A stretch of DNA of 64,000 nt from Paracoccus methylarcula (GTDB lineage Bacteria; Pseudomonadota; Alphaproteobacteria; Rhodobacterales; Rhodobacteraceae). The translations under genes and the position numbers were made by a program. Each line of letters opens with the position of its first letter. The stretch's first letter is position 1. A model generated the notes under the pieces. The model was not told where the DNA came from and made no database searches. It worked only from the letters and a program-made list of their open reading frames with translations. Of this stretch, positions 8,093 through 16,352 are shown one piece after another. The stretch is from the NCBI RefSeq assembly GCF_003007735.2, contig NZ_PXNQ02000015.1, positions 17,961 through 81,960 on the forward strand, in the 5' to 3' direction.

Positions 8093-10689
8093 ATGACATT
8101 CGAGAGCGATGCCAACACCGCCTATGTAGACGGACAGCCGGTCAGCAAGTCAAATGTCCGGGGTATCTGGCCAGCGGTCGATTCGATGAAATTGGCCTTG
8201 GAGACTGCGGACGCTACCGAGCGTTCCAACCGAATTGGCGGCGTCAATATGGCGGGCGCATTGCGGTTGACCAACTTGACCGGGACTGCAGATGCTTTCA
8301 CGGCCGAGCTATCCCCCGGTTTGGAGGATCAATCGGTAGGGACGGGGCAGTTGATCCGATGGGTGGCGATCGGGACCAGCACGGTTGACGGTCCGGTCAT
8401 CACGATAGGCGGCAACGCCCGCCAAATCCGGGACACCAATAATGGCCCTCTTCCTGCCGGGGGGCTCGTGGTGGGGCGATCCTATCTTGCGGAGGTCCAC
8501 AGCAATGGTGCGGTCAGACTCCTTTCCTCGGTCGAACCTTATCTGGACGTGAAGAACCGGAACGCTCAATTGGCCGCTCTGGATTCGACCGTAAATGTGC
8601 TGAATGCTGCCGCCATTCGCGGGGCCATCCTTTTGCCGGGGATTGATTCCTGGTCGGCGCAATCGATCACGATGACCAGCGATCCGTCCCAAGCATTCAT
8701 TCCGGTTGATCTGAGTTACAAAATCCAGATTCGCTGGCCAGTCACCAACACTGGACCTGATCCGACCGTCATTCTTGACGGGGTGACATATACGCTCAGG
8801 GGGCGTGATGGCCGAACTCTGGATGCGGGGGATTTGAAGGGCGGCTCAATTTACCTGGGGACCTTCTTCAACCTCGCGCCCGGCGGCATCATTCGCATCA
8901 TGACGGCTCTTGGAGTAGCGGACATAAATGGCCTGGGGTCCGAGTCCGTCCAGCTCGCCGCCAACACCTCCGATCTCAACGCCATGAAACCGGCAGCCGC
9001 AGATGCCGAATATCTGGCTGAAAACTTTATCATACGGCAGCCGCGCAGCGAGGGGCAGACGGCCGACATGTCTGGAATGGTGCCGACTGGCACCACGTCC
9101 GGATCGAAGACGATGGTTCTGATCAACTCGACATCATACCGTTACCCGAACGGAGGGCTGATCGAACGCATCAATGTGTATCTGAACGGAGATACCCGGT
9201 TCAGCGTGTCGTCGTGGAAAGAGGACAGCCCCGGCGGAATTGTTCCGCTTACGCCTCACGAGGTCAGGTATTACGAAGGTGTCGCGGGATGGAATGATGT
9301 CGAGGTCAACATCCCGATTCCCAAGGGTGGTTCGGTTGGCTTCGGTGTCAGCATCCCCGGGAACGTTGGGGTAAACTCGTCACTGCCCGCCCTTAATCTT
9401 CGGGCCACCTCTGACACGGAAAACGAGCCGTTCACCTCGTCAAATTTCAGCTTCCGCTACATGGTGAACTTCACGGTGTCTGAACCGGTTGGTTTGAGCA
9501 TCCCGAGCGGTGACCTGGTGTCACCCACCCTGATCGACAAGCGGTTCACCGATGCCGATGGCTGGACACTTGCCGGTGCGACCATCGCGTCTGGCGCGCT
9601 GGAGTCCGGGGCAAACTCGGCAGACTGGGCAGCGCGGACGAGCCCCATCAGTTATCCGTATTCCCAATTATCCAAGCGGACCGCCAGCGTCTTTGGCGAG
9701 ATTGTCAGTGCCGGTCAGGTCTGGGGGCTTGGCTTCATGCGGCAGGATGACGGCTTCGATCTGCTGACCCCGGCTGCGTCGTGGACGGCACAGACAGCAT
9801 GCTGAAAGTTTACCGATACGACAGTTTGTCCGGATCGGCCCCAGTCACTGTTGTGTCGCAGATTGCAATCCCCTGGACCGTGGCAGGATCGAATGTCAGG
9901 CTGGACATCAAGCGGGTTCGCTTCGTCACGACCATCACCCTGACGAACATGGTGACGGGCGAGCAGGTATCCCTGACGCTCGACTACGCGGCCGGAACGG
10001 GAGGTGATTGCCGGGCGTGGGGTATTCCCTGCATTCTGTTCCCGTCCACCGCGTCGGGAGGGGTGCGGGTCAGCCGTCTTCGCATGGTGGCCGATCACCC
10101 GATCCCGACCGGGAAAGCGGCGCGGGTCGTCTGTATCGGCGACAGCATCACCGAGGCATCACAGATTGGGCCTGATCACAATTCGGGATGGGCTTACCTG
10201 CTGGAAGACGAAAGGGATGCAGATGGGCTCCCGGATGTTCTGATCGCGGCACGTGGCGGGCAACTGTCGAATGGTGCAGCTGCGTCCATCGCGGAAACAG
10301 TGCAGCTCTGCGATGCGAAATCGGTCGCCGTGATCCTGATCGGAACCAACGATGCAGTTCATGGCACCGGGTCGCATTCTGCCTGGCGGACGAATGTTGC
10401 GACCATTCTTTCAGCGCTGAGAACCCGAACGGATCGCATCGCCTTGTGCTGCCTGCCGCCGTTGACCACAGGCACTGTTGCCACGCGGGACGCCATCAAT
10501 GCGGACATTCTCGGTGGATACTTCCCGGATCTTCTGCCGCCTGTCCGCTTCGACCTGGCATTGTCCCTGAACAATGACGGGGAGACATGGAATCCCGCTT
10601 ATCAGGAAGACAGCGTTCACCCGAATGTCGCAGGGAACGCTGTGATGCTGGACCGGCTCAGGATAGATTGCCCGGAAGCGTTTGAGTAG
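8093..10689 (+). CDS. tail fibre with C-terminal SGNH/GDSL hydrolase domain (frame broken near 9784)
   Basis: Two overlapping frames read as one protein of about 865 residues. The first (to 9805) has strand-rich fibre domains. The second, one base earlier in phase, continues the same beta-sandwich (DGTDSMLKVYRYD) and then shows an SGNH hydrolase: GDSIT near 10140, GTND near 10348 and a late D-x-x-H motif (EDSVHP). Restoring one base near GCGTCGTGG would fuse them. SGNH domains on phage fibres often de-acetylate surface polysaccharides during host recognition; the target here is unknown. If the break is real, the hydrolase could be made separately from ATG 9781 or 9799. Confidence 0.75.
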
Positions 10690-10730
10690 CGTCATCGAGG
10701 TGAGCATGCAGGTCACCTAATCCCCGATCC

Positions 10731-10753
10731 CCCGCTTTCGAGCGGGCTTTTTC
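10731..10753 (+). terminator. Rho-independent terminator after the tail fibre gene
   Basis: The stem CCCGCT / AGCGGG closes on a TTCG tetraloop and runs into CTTTTT. It separates the structural genes from the lysis region. Confidence 0.8.
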
Positions 10754-10776
10754 ATGCCCGAATGCAAGGAGGCGGT

Positions 10777-11064
10777 ATGCCGAGAATCGACGCCACAATC
10801 TCAATCGGCAACATCCTGTCGCTGATTGGCACGATCCTTACCGCGATCGGCATGGCTGCAGCGCTGTTTGTCTGGGGCGGAAGGCTCAGCGAGCGAGCCG
10901 ACAACTTCGATCGCGAACTGCTGCGCCTCCAATCAACCACGCAGGCACATGAGACCCGGATACGGGGCGTCGAGCAGATGTCGGCTCGACAGGATGAACG
11001 GTTGGTCCTGATCCTTGATGCGCTGCGCAAGATAGAGGCGCGGCTGGATGGGCGGGGCAGATGA
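10777..11064 (+). CDS. small membrane protein with coiled coil, lysis-region accessory
   Basis: This 95-residue protein has a very strong ribosome site (AAGGAGGCGGT) directly ahead of ATG 10777. It has one transmembrane helix at about residues 11-33 and a charged helical coil behind it (ERADNFDRELLRLQ...). This layout is common for phage lysis accessory proteins (Rz-like or holin-associated). It lies between the tail fibre and the endolysin. Whether it spans the periplasm like a spanin cannot be told; I see no lipoprotein partner beside it. Confidence 0.65.
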   Translation: MPRIDATISIGNILSLIGTILTAIGMAAALFVWGGRLSERADNFDRELLRLQSTTQAHETRIRGVEQMSARQDERLVLILDALRKIEARLDGRGR

Positions 11065-11100
11065 CCCAGCGACCAACGGTCGCGGTTCGCCTAGGGCCGG

Positions 11101-11358
11101 TCAGCCTGTCGGTTTCACCGGTCGATCATGCAGGCGGGCGATCTCGCGCTCGATCGTATCCAGCGCCTCGGGATCTCCCTCACGCGCTGCCCTGATGGCG
11201 GCATAGATCGCCTCCCAAGCGGGATGATCGTCCGCGATCAGGTGCCCCTCCATATGGGCCACGGCCAGCGCATGGGCATAGATCACCCGGTAATTTGGCC
11301 GCCGGATCGCCTCGTCACGCATGTTCCGCAGCCGTTTGTAGAGTTTGATCCCAGTCAT
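11101..11358 (-). CDS. small helical protein, unknown function
   Basis: This 85-residue protein lies on the minus strand, with TAGG about 8 nt ahead of the ATG. It is helical and charged, with a run of A/E residues (AIYAAIRAAREGDPEALDTIERE). The overlapping plus-strand frame (11128-11367) is proline-rich and less protein-like. It stands beside the CsbD gene on the same strand, so both may be carried cargo. No family recognised. Confidence 0.5.
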   Translation of the reverse strand: MTGIKLYKRLRNMRDEAIRRPNYRVIYAHALAVAHMEGHLIADDHPAWEAIYAAIRAAREGDPEALDTIEREIARLHDRPVKPTG

Positions 11359-11497
11359 CTTGCCTAAATAGAGTGGTCTTTAATCGGAGTTGCGATGAGG
11401 GTGCGAATGGCGCAGCCAACATTACCGAGGGAACTGATCTCAGAAACGAGCCAGCCGAAAAGTCCGGAGCGACTGAGCGCCCCGGACGATGCTGTCA

Positions 11498-11698
11498 TCA
11501 CGATTTATCGCGGAAGAGATCGTCAATATGGCGTTCGGCATCTTCTTTTGCCCAGCCATATTTCTCCTGGAGCTTCCCGGACAATTTTTCGCGATTGCCA
11601 TCGATCTGGTCGATTTCGTCATCCGTCAAATCGCCCCACTTCTCCTTCACGGTTCCCTTAAACTGCTGCCACTTCCCTTGAATGATATCCCAATTCAT
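11498..11698 (-). CDS. CsbD family stress-response protein
   Basis: This 66-residue protein matches CsbD closely: MNWDIIQGKWQQFKGTVKEK at the start, then WGDLTDDEIDQIDGNREKL and KLQEKYGWAKEDAE. CsbD-family proteins are small, hydrophilic, four-helix proteins found in many bacteria and often induced by general stress; their molecular role is unsettled. AGGAG lies about 7 nt ahead of the ATG. It lies in reverse orientation within the lysis region of the prophage, so it is probably cargo rather than a phage function. Confidence 0.9.
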   Translation of the reverse strand: MNWDIIQGKWQQFKGTVKEKWGDLTDDEIDQIDGNREKLSGKLQEKYGWAKEDAERHIDDLFRDKS

Positions 11699-11972
11699 CT
11701 GGCACTGCTCCTTTCAGCAAGTGTGTGAACGAACATTGGGCGCGCCCGAAAGAACTGCAATTGCGAGACGACAACGCCCCTAGAGCCGCGGGGTTCCCGG
11801 ACAGGTGATCACAAGTCATCAAGAGGCCCGCATGTCGGATGTAACCACTGCCCGAACATCTGCCGCCGATCGGAAAGGCGGGCAAGCTGCTGGAAGCCCC
11901 CGGCCCCCGCCTTCCACGACTGGCACGAGGCAGAAGGCGAATTCAGTTTAACCCAGACTCAGTGGAGCCATC

Positions 11973-11996
11973 AAACCCGCCTCGCGCGGGTTTTCT
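11973..11996 (+). terminator. probable terminator hairpin
   Basis: Arms AAACCCGC and GCGGGTTT with a 5-nt loop, followed by a short T run (TTTTCTC). Confidence 0.55.
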
Positions 11997-12060
11997 CATT
12001 CCGCGCAAAGCGGCATCGCCTGCCCGAGCGTCACCGGGCGCAGTCAGAAGAAGGACACTG

Positions 12061-12080
12061 ACATGCAGGGTCCTGCATGT
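12061..12080. repeat. 20-bp near-palindrome (9-bp arms)
   Basis: ACATGCAGG and CCTGCATGT are separated by GT. Such a symmetric site in a phage leader could bind a dimeric regulator, but no matching regulator is visible in the window. Confidence 0.5.
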
Positions 12081-12150
12081 TCGCAGTGGCGGCCGCGACG
12101 GCAGAACTCCGAAAATAGTGGGGCCGACAGGCGCACCGTTACCTGGCGGC

Positions 12151-12188
12151 CCCGGCTTTTCCATGCTGGCACACATGGAAAAGCCGGG
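12151..12188. repeat. 15-bp perfect inverted repeat / long hairpin ahead of the lysis operon
   Basis: CCCGGCTTTTCCATG and CATGGAAAAGCCGGG are separated by 8 nt. The stem is far longer than usual for a terminator and has an A/T-rich middle. It lies 64 nt before the endolysin start. It could be a two-way terminator, an RNA-level control element or a recombination scar. Confidence 0.6.
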
Positions 12189-12251
12189 TCAACCGTAGCG
12201 GCATCCATCGGCTTTTTCACCCCATAGGGCTGATACTTCTAGGAGAACATC

Positions 12252-12788
12252 ATGATCCAGTTCCTGACCACGCTTCTGGCGTGGCTGAAATCGCTTGTCT
12301 CGACCAAGGGCAGAGCGGCTGCCACAACCGGCACGGCTGCGATCCTCGCCGCGGCTGCTGCCTTCGTCGGCCCTTGGGAGGGTGAGCGCACCGAGGCCTA
12401 TCTCGACCGCATTGCCAGTCCACCGGTCTGGACGGTCTGTTATGGCGAGACCCGAGGCGTGAAACCGGGCGATCGATACAGCTCGGCTGAGTGCAGCGCC
12501 ATGCTGATGGATGCCTTGGGTGAATATCGAGATCGCCTGGTCAGTTGCATCCCAGCATTGCAGCAGCAGCCCGAGGGCGTCCAGGTGGCGCTGGTGTCCT
12601 GGTCCTACAATGTCGGTATCGGTGCCGCTTGCGGATCCACGCTGGCGAGGCGCGCCAATGCCGATCGATGGCGGGACGCCTGCAACGAGTTGCCGCGCTG
12701 GAACAAGGCAGGGGGCAGGGTTGTGCAGGGCCTCGTCAACCGCCGAGCTGCTGAGCAGCGGCTCTGTCTTTCTGCCATCGGAGGGTAA
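12252..12788 (+). CDS. endolysin, GH24 lysozyme with N-terminal signal-anchor
   Basis: This 178-residue protein has an N-terminal hydrophobic, Ala-rich segment (about residues 22-40), like signal-arrest-release endolysins. The GH24 muramidase site follows: E43 in PWEGERTEAYLD, D52 and T61 in VWTVCYGE. It cuts peptidoglycan at the end of the lytic cycle. The gap between D52 and T61 is longer (8 residues) than the usual five, a variant with insert IASPPVW. RBS AGGAG lies 6 nt before the ATG. It forms a lysis pair with the holin-like gene that follows after 3 bp. Confidence 0.85.
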   Translation: MIQFLTTLLAWLKSLVSTKGRAAATTGTAAILAAAAAFVGPWEGERTEAYLDRIASPPVWTVCYGETRGVKPGDRYSSAECSAMLMDALGEYRDRLVSCIPALQQQPEGVQVALVSWSYNVGIGAACGSTLARRANADRWRDACNELPRWNKAGGRVVQGLVNRRAAEQRLCLSAIGG

Positions 12789-12791
12789 GTC

Positions 12792-13190
12792 ATGAGCATC
12801 ATCGACAGCCTGCAGAATATCCTGCAGCCGATCATCGTGGAATATGCGGTCTGGTTGATCTTGGGCGCGCTCGCCTGGTTCTTCCGCCGCTTACCCGAGC
12901 GGTGGCGGATCGACATCGAGGCCAGGCACCGCGAGGCGCTGCATTGGGCTCTGCATAGCGGCGCAGAACTGCTGATCGATACGTTGCAGAAACATCCGGC
13001 TGTTGCCATACCAGACCGGGCGATCGGCGAGATCGTGGATTATGTGCGCATGTCGGTGCCCGGCGCGATCCGTAAGCTGGGGCCGACTCAGGCGCAGCTG
13101 GAGCAGATGGCGCGGGCAAAGCTGCGGGAACGGCTGGACGCGATCACCGGGCGAGATCAGTTGTCTGAGGCCTTGGCTAATGCACTATAG
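12792..13190 (+). CDS. LL-H-like phage holin
   Basis: This 132-residue protein has one N-terminal transmembrane helix (about residues 14-32, IIVEYAVWLILGALAWFF), then a long charged helical domain that ends in LRERLDAITGRDQLSEALANAL. This is the layout of LL-H-type holins. It follows the endolysin by 3 bp with GAGGG ahead of the ATG. Holins open the inner membrane to time lysis; with an SAR endolysin the holin would control membrane potential rather than enzyme export. A degenerate copy of its last 16 codons recurs at 14000-14048. Confidence 0.65.
   Translation: MSIIDSLQNILQPIIVEYAVWLILGALAWFFRRLPERWRIDIEARHREALHWALHSGAELLIDTLQKHPAVAIPDRAIGEIVDYVRMSVPGAIRKLGPTQAQLEQMARAKLRERLDAITGRDQLSEALANAL
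13124..13169 (+). repeat. holin 3' end, first copy of a diverged direct repeat
   Basis: The 46 bp encoding RERLDAITGRDQLSE inside the holin gene are repeated at 14000-14045 with 8 differences by my count. The copies flank the minus-strand toxin-like gene. Confidence 0.65.
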
Positions 13191-13332
13191 GTTGTTCAGG
13201 TCGGACCCGTGTAGTGTGTGAACATCAGAGGACAGCGCCCGTTCCAGCCGGGAGCATGCGACCTCCGGCGGGGTCAATACTCCAACAATGGTCTTTCAGA
13301 AGACCCGCTGGTTGGGGATCGACCTGCGTCGT

Positions 13333-13827
13333 CTATGCCATGGCATAAGCTGTGTGAATATGCAGCTGGCCGTTGATCCTGAAGATTTCTACCTTGATCC
13401 TGGGCAATGTGCCACTCGACTGGACCCCGGATTGCCCGATGCGCAGCTCCGGGAGCACATTACCGATCCCCTGCATCTCCGTGACGATCGCGGTCCCGTA
13501 CGTCTGACCATTATTCGGCTTGGCGTCAAGTTGTCGCAGCTTTTGCTGTCCTTTCGGCGAGTTGAGAGCGAAGGCCACGACCATTGCCTGATCCATCGGG
13601 GTGACGGGGCGGGAGGGTTCGGTCCCGGTCCTCGGTGAAACGAGCCGTTTGCCAAAAATCCTGATTTCCTTCTGGAACGCAGAATCATTCGGCTTGTTTC
13701 GATCGGTGACATCAACCCGAAGGTGGCCGTGGGTCGCCATCGCGTGGCCCCCGGTGCCGGGCCCCATGTTTTCGGAGGCATTGAGCAGGTTGCGAGTCTC
13801 TATTATCGAGTACTGACGCGCCAGCAT
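13333..13827 (-). CDS. possible BECR-fold RNase toxin-like protein
   Basis: This 164-residue protein has GGGGAG 10 nt before its ATG. It shows a His-rich motif GGHAMATHGHL near residue 27, a central stretch PMDQAMVVAFALNSPKGQQKL, and an ending VEIFRINGQLHIHTAYAMA. The pattern of a GGH-x3-H start, middle 'ALNSP..Q..L' and terminal 'IxTAY' recalls CdiA-type bacterial RNase toxins of the BECR fold. That is my pattern reading, not a search result. There is no secretion signal or carrier domain. No obvious immunity gene is fused or overlapping. Flanking copies of the holin 3' end suggest it was inserted as cargo. Confidence 0.5.
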   Translation of the reverse strand: MLARQYSIIETRNLLNASENMGPGTGGHAMATHGHLRVDVTDRNKPNDSAFQKEIRIFGKRLVSPRTGTEPSRPVTPMDQAMVVAFALNSPKGQQKLRQLDAKPNNGQTYGTAIVTEMQGIGNVLPELRIGQSGVQSSGTLPRIKVEIFRINGQLHIHTAYAMA

Positions 13828-13999
13828 CTTCTATCTCTCCCCGTCCGACTTTGAAATTGCCGCTAGGATAGCCCGCCTCGGTGCAGCAACAATTCTCATC
13901 GTCTCACGCCGCACGGTAAACTGCAATGTTTGCGTGCATTCGCCTCTGTCCTTCGCGTTTGGGGTTGAGTTCGTGAGGGTCGCCCCTTGCGGCTGACGG

Positions 14000-14048
14000 C
14001 GGGAACGGCTGGATGCGATTATCGTTCGGGATCGGTTGTCTGTGGAGT
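14000..14048 (+). repeat. diverged second copy of the holin 3' end
   Basis: The bases read RERLDAIIVRDRLSVE in phase and continue to a stop near 14070. This is a remnant of a related holin gene, separated from the intact holin by about 830 bp that hold the toxin-like gene. Confidence 0.6.
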
Positions 14049-14118
14049 TGTATTACGTGGGGGCGTGGTGAGGGCGAGGCGCGTGCTGCCGTATTGGCGG
14101 CGGCGGGTGAGGCGGAAA

Positions 14119-14364
14119 TTAACTGTTTAGGAACAACCCACGAATCTTGGTTTTGAGATCATCAGGTGGCATTTCCCCGTTCTTTCGAGCTTTTACGGCA
14201 CGTCTGATGGCGTCATAGAATGCTTCTTTGGCCACATCTGATGTCATTTCGCCTCGGCGGATCGCGGAAATTGACGCGATAGCAATTGCCGCCTTGAGAT
14301 CTTCCTCTGAACAATCAGGGCCGTATAGTATTTCGATCAGGCGGTTGTACGTCTGTTCCCACAT
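14119..14364 (-). CDS. small helical protein, unknown function
   Basis: This 81-residue protein starts at ATG 14364, chosen because GGAGGG lies 7 nt upstream; the frame is open further 5' to 14658 but that part is Pro/Arg-rich and not protein-like. The sequence is helical (MWEQTYNRLIEILYGPDCSE, later AFYDAIRRAVKARKNG). It lies on the minus strand between the toxin-like gene and the next minus-strand phage gene. It could be an antitoxin or immunity partner by position, but nothing in the sequence shows this. Confidence 0.55.
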   Translation of the reverse strand: MWEQTYNRLIEILYGPDCSEEDLKAAIAIASISAIRRGEMTSDVAKEAFYDAIRRAVKARKNGEMPPDDLKTKIRGLFLNS

Positions 14365-14721
14365 CAGGCACCCTCCACCGAAGCGTTGACCCCAAGGTAG
14401 AGCAAATGCGGTATCCGGGACAATCATGGATCGATGTACGGTTTCACGCCATCGACGATGATTTTGGATGTTGCTGGAGGGTGGGTTGCCAATGCCGTTC
14501 CGTCGCGCGAATAGAAGCGCATGAAAGCGACCCATAACGACAAAACCTTCACCCTGATTGGTAAGTATTGGTCTGGGACCTATCCGCTCGAACAGCTTGG
14601 GCTGAGCGTGGGGCGATTGCCCTACGTGGGGCGGCTGGCAAGCGCTTGGCCTACGCAAGACCTGATCAGGAAAGGCAAAAGGGCGGGGATGATGCCCGCC
14701 CCAAACATAGAGATGGTTCGA
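14365..14721. other. gap with terminator only
   Basis: I see no gene on either strand that keeps protein-like composition. The only clear element is the hairpin at 14677-14704 which ends the minus-strand gene to its right. Confidence 0.5.
14677..14704 (-). terminator. Rho-independent terminator of the minus-strand phage gene
   Basis: On the minus strand GGGGCGGGC pairs with the following CCCGCCC, then TTTTGCC follows. It lies 18 nt after the stop codon at 14722. Confidence 0.75.
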
Positions 14722-15632
14722 TCAGTCTTCCAACGCCAACTTCTGCGCCTCAAGAACGCGGATCATCTTCTCGATTTCTTTCGGACCAATCTCGCCCTCA
14801 CCTTTGAAATTGATGGTCACAATCTTGTCGGCGCGACCTTTGCCCGGAACCATTCGGAGAACCCTCGCTCTTGATGAGGCGCATCGGCATGCGGCATCTG
14901 AGGCGGAATCGCAGGGGCCTTTTGGGGTGCGGCCTGTTCTACGGTAACTTGGCTCATTGGTATCCCTGTGTCGCTGTCCTCGACCGCAAGCCAATCCCCA
15001 TCTTCTGAGACCCAGCGAACACGGCGAGGCGTTTTGAACTGTAGCGCGCCTTGGCTTTCCCACTGGATTAGGTCACCCACCGACGCACCACCGAACCGCG
15101 TTTTTTCGTCCGGTGAGTCGGATTCTAAATCATCGTTGTCGTCAGAGACATGACTTTCGCTTTCGCCCAATGACTGAATGAACTGCATCGTTGTAACGAA
15201 CGCTTTGGCCGCAGGGCTAACTGCCGATGGATTGAAGCCTTCCCGATTCAGATACGTGAGAACCCCATCCATCGGAGGCACTTGGATGTCCTCAAACCGA
15301 TCCTTGATTTCGCGGAACAGCTTGGGCTCCAGCGCGGCTTCGCGCAACTCTCGCGCTCTGTCGGCGCTCGAATCTGGGTGAAGTATTGATCGTGCGCGCG
15401 ACGTTACGCGCATCATTCCCTTCCCTGCCCGCTCAACAAGGCCGAAGGAAGCCAAAGCGGCAAGCGCCTTATTTGCGGGACCAGATAGGCCAGAATACCC
15501 AAGCAGTTTCGCCGCATCTTCCCGATCAACTGGAGAACCGCGATACTGTGCCTCAATCTTGCCAGCGGCTTCGATGGCGTCCTCCAGCGACATACTGGGG
15601 TAGGAGGGGCTTCGGATGGGTTTGGTGTTCAT
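14722..15632 (-). CDS. phage or element protein with winged-helix-like N-terminus (frame broken near 14838)
   Basis: Two frames join to a protein of about 303 residues. The N-terminal 90 residues look like a small winged-helix domain (DREDAAKLLGYSGLSGPANKALAAL, then LVERAGKGMMRVTSRAR). A D/E/S-rich linker follows (ESHVSDDNDDLESDSPDEK) and then a small beta domain. The first frame stops at 14817. The true end, KIVTINFKGEGEIGPKEIEK ... LALED, is read one base earlier from about 14840. Restoring one A (GCA AAG to GCA AAA G) fuses them. It may be a regulator or a DNA-binding accessory protein; function unknown. Confidence 0.6.
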
Positions 15633-15989
15633 GACGACTCTCCGCGATTTCTGGCCAGACAGTTACCACAATTACTCAACAATAGCAATCATGGTTACTC
15701 TGACTGTTGCGTTTCTCTGAGAAGTGTGTATCTTCACGATTGGGATCCGCCTGACGTGATCCCCAAGATGATGTGAGGCAATACGATGCAGAGACCGGAT
15801 CAGCCCCTACGGGAGACCACCCAGGCACTGACCTGACCGTAGGGGAGAACAAGAAAACCGGCCCCGAAGGACCGGCTTTCGTGGTGGCTTCATAGGGGTG
15901 CGGCCCCGTCAGAAAACCATCTGTGACAGGATCAATCTGACATTTGCCGCGCCCCATTTCAAGTGAAACCCTCTCACAGGAGATGGGGC
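15633..15989. other. divergent intergenic region with two hairpins
   Basis: This region lies between the minus-strand winged-helix gene and rightward small genes. Near 15655-15710 it has repeated TTAC/GTTAC motifs that could be operator sites. A 9-bp inverted repeat (15804-15812 with 15837-15845) is followed by a terminator-like hairpin (15856-15879). No convincing coding frame is present. The block could encode a small RNA; see findings. Confidence 0.45.
15804..15879 (+). ncRNA. candidate small RNA or structured leader: stem-loop plus terminator
   Basis: CCCCTACGG (15804-15812) pairs with CCGTAGGGG (15837-15845) across a 24-nt loop. Eleven nt later a second hairpin (CCGG.CC with GG.CCGG, loop CGAA) runs into CTTTC. 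The pair resembles a compact sRNA 3' end. No expression evidence is available. Confidence 0.35.
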
Positions 15990-16076
15990 ATGAAGGTTGG
16001 TGTCTTTGTGAACGCTTATGAGCGCGTTCGCTTTGGCCGGGTCGAGCATGTCTGCGCCCATTGGCGCAGCCGCTGA
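15990..16076 (+). CDS. possible 28-residue peptide
   Basis: An ATG at 15990 follows CAGGAGATGGGGC, a strong ribosome site. The peptide is MKVGVFVNAYERVRFGRVEH and eight more residues, rich in Arg and Val. The window offers no family information. It could equally be a leader peptide for downstream genes. Confidence 0.35.
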   Translation: MKVGVFVNAYERVRFGRVEHVCAHWRSR

Positions 16077-16155
16077 TCTGACCGAGCGCTAGAATGGGCG
16101 CAACTGTGCTAGGCGTTAGCGGTTCGGTTGCGGGAACCTATATGAAACCTGACTT

Positions 16156-16181
16156 GGGCGGCCTTCGGGTCGCCCCTTTTT
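16156..16181 (+). terminator. Rho-independent terminator
   Basis: GGGCGGCC and GGTCGCCC pair across TTCG, and CTTTTT follows. It ends the unit holding the 28-residue frame. Confidence 0.85.
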
Positions 16182-16211
16182 ATGCCAAGCAAACGGCACT
16201 ATCATCGGTGT

Positions 16212-16352
16212 GTGGAAAAAGAAAAATCTCAGATCGAACGCTTCAAGGAAGCCGCTCGAGAACTCGGGGCGGACGACGATGAAGAACGGTTCAACGAGCG
16301 GCTGAAGAAGCTGGCAACGCAGAAGCCAGCTGAGAAGTCAGACGACGAATGA
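16212..16352 (+). CDS. 46-residue charged helical protein (GTG start)
   Basis: A GTG at 16212 opens a 46-residue protein MEKEKSQIERFKEAARELGA, then DDDEERFNERLKKLATQKPA and EKSDDE. It strongly resembles small acidic/basic helical proteins found in alphaproteobacterial phages and islands (the ERFKEAARELG.D..EERF.E.LKK pattern). The coding frame has no ATG. The 3' end overlaps the antisense zinc-motif gene (to 16291) by about 60 bp. Function unknown. Confidence 0.65.
   Translation: MEKEKSQIERFKEAARELGADDDEERFNERLKKLATQKPAEKSDDE

Larger units (their letters stand above)
11700..12251. other. 552-bp structured gap ahead of the endolysin gene
   Basis: No convincing gene is seen; the open frames on both strands (11943-12198) are Arg/Pro-rich shadows. 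The gap contains a terminator-like hairpin (11973-11996, arms AAACCCGC/GCGGGTTT), a 20-bp near-palindrome (12061-12080, 9-bp arms) and a 15-bp perfect inverted repeat (12151-12188). It may hold the promoter and leader of the lysis operon. Confidence 0.5.

Noticed and set aside
11943..12198. Two overlapping frames (plus and minus) before the endolysin
   Set aside because: Pro/Arg/Gly-rich composition, no ribosome site, and they span the hairpins.
14365..14658. N-terminal extension of the 81-residue gene (to 179 residues)
   Set aside because: The extension is Pro/Arg-rich, and the ribosome site GGAGGG supports the inner start at 14364.
15676..15957. 93-codon minus-strand frame
   Set aside because: Low-complexity and Pro/Ser-rich; it covers the stem-loop region and has no ribosome site.
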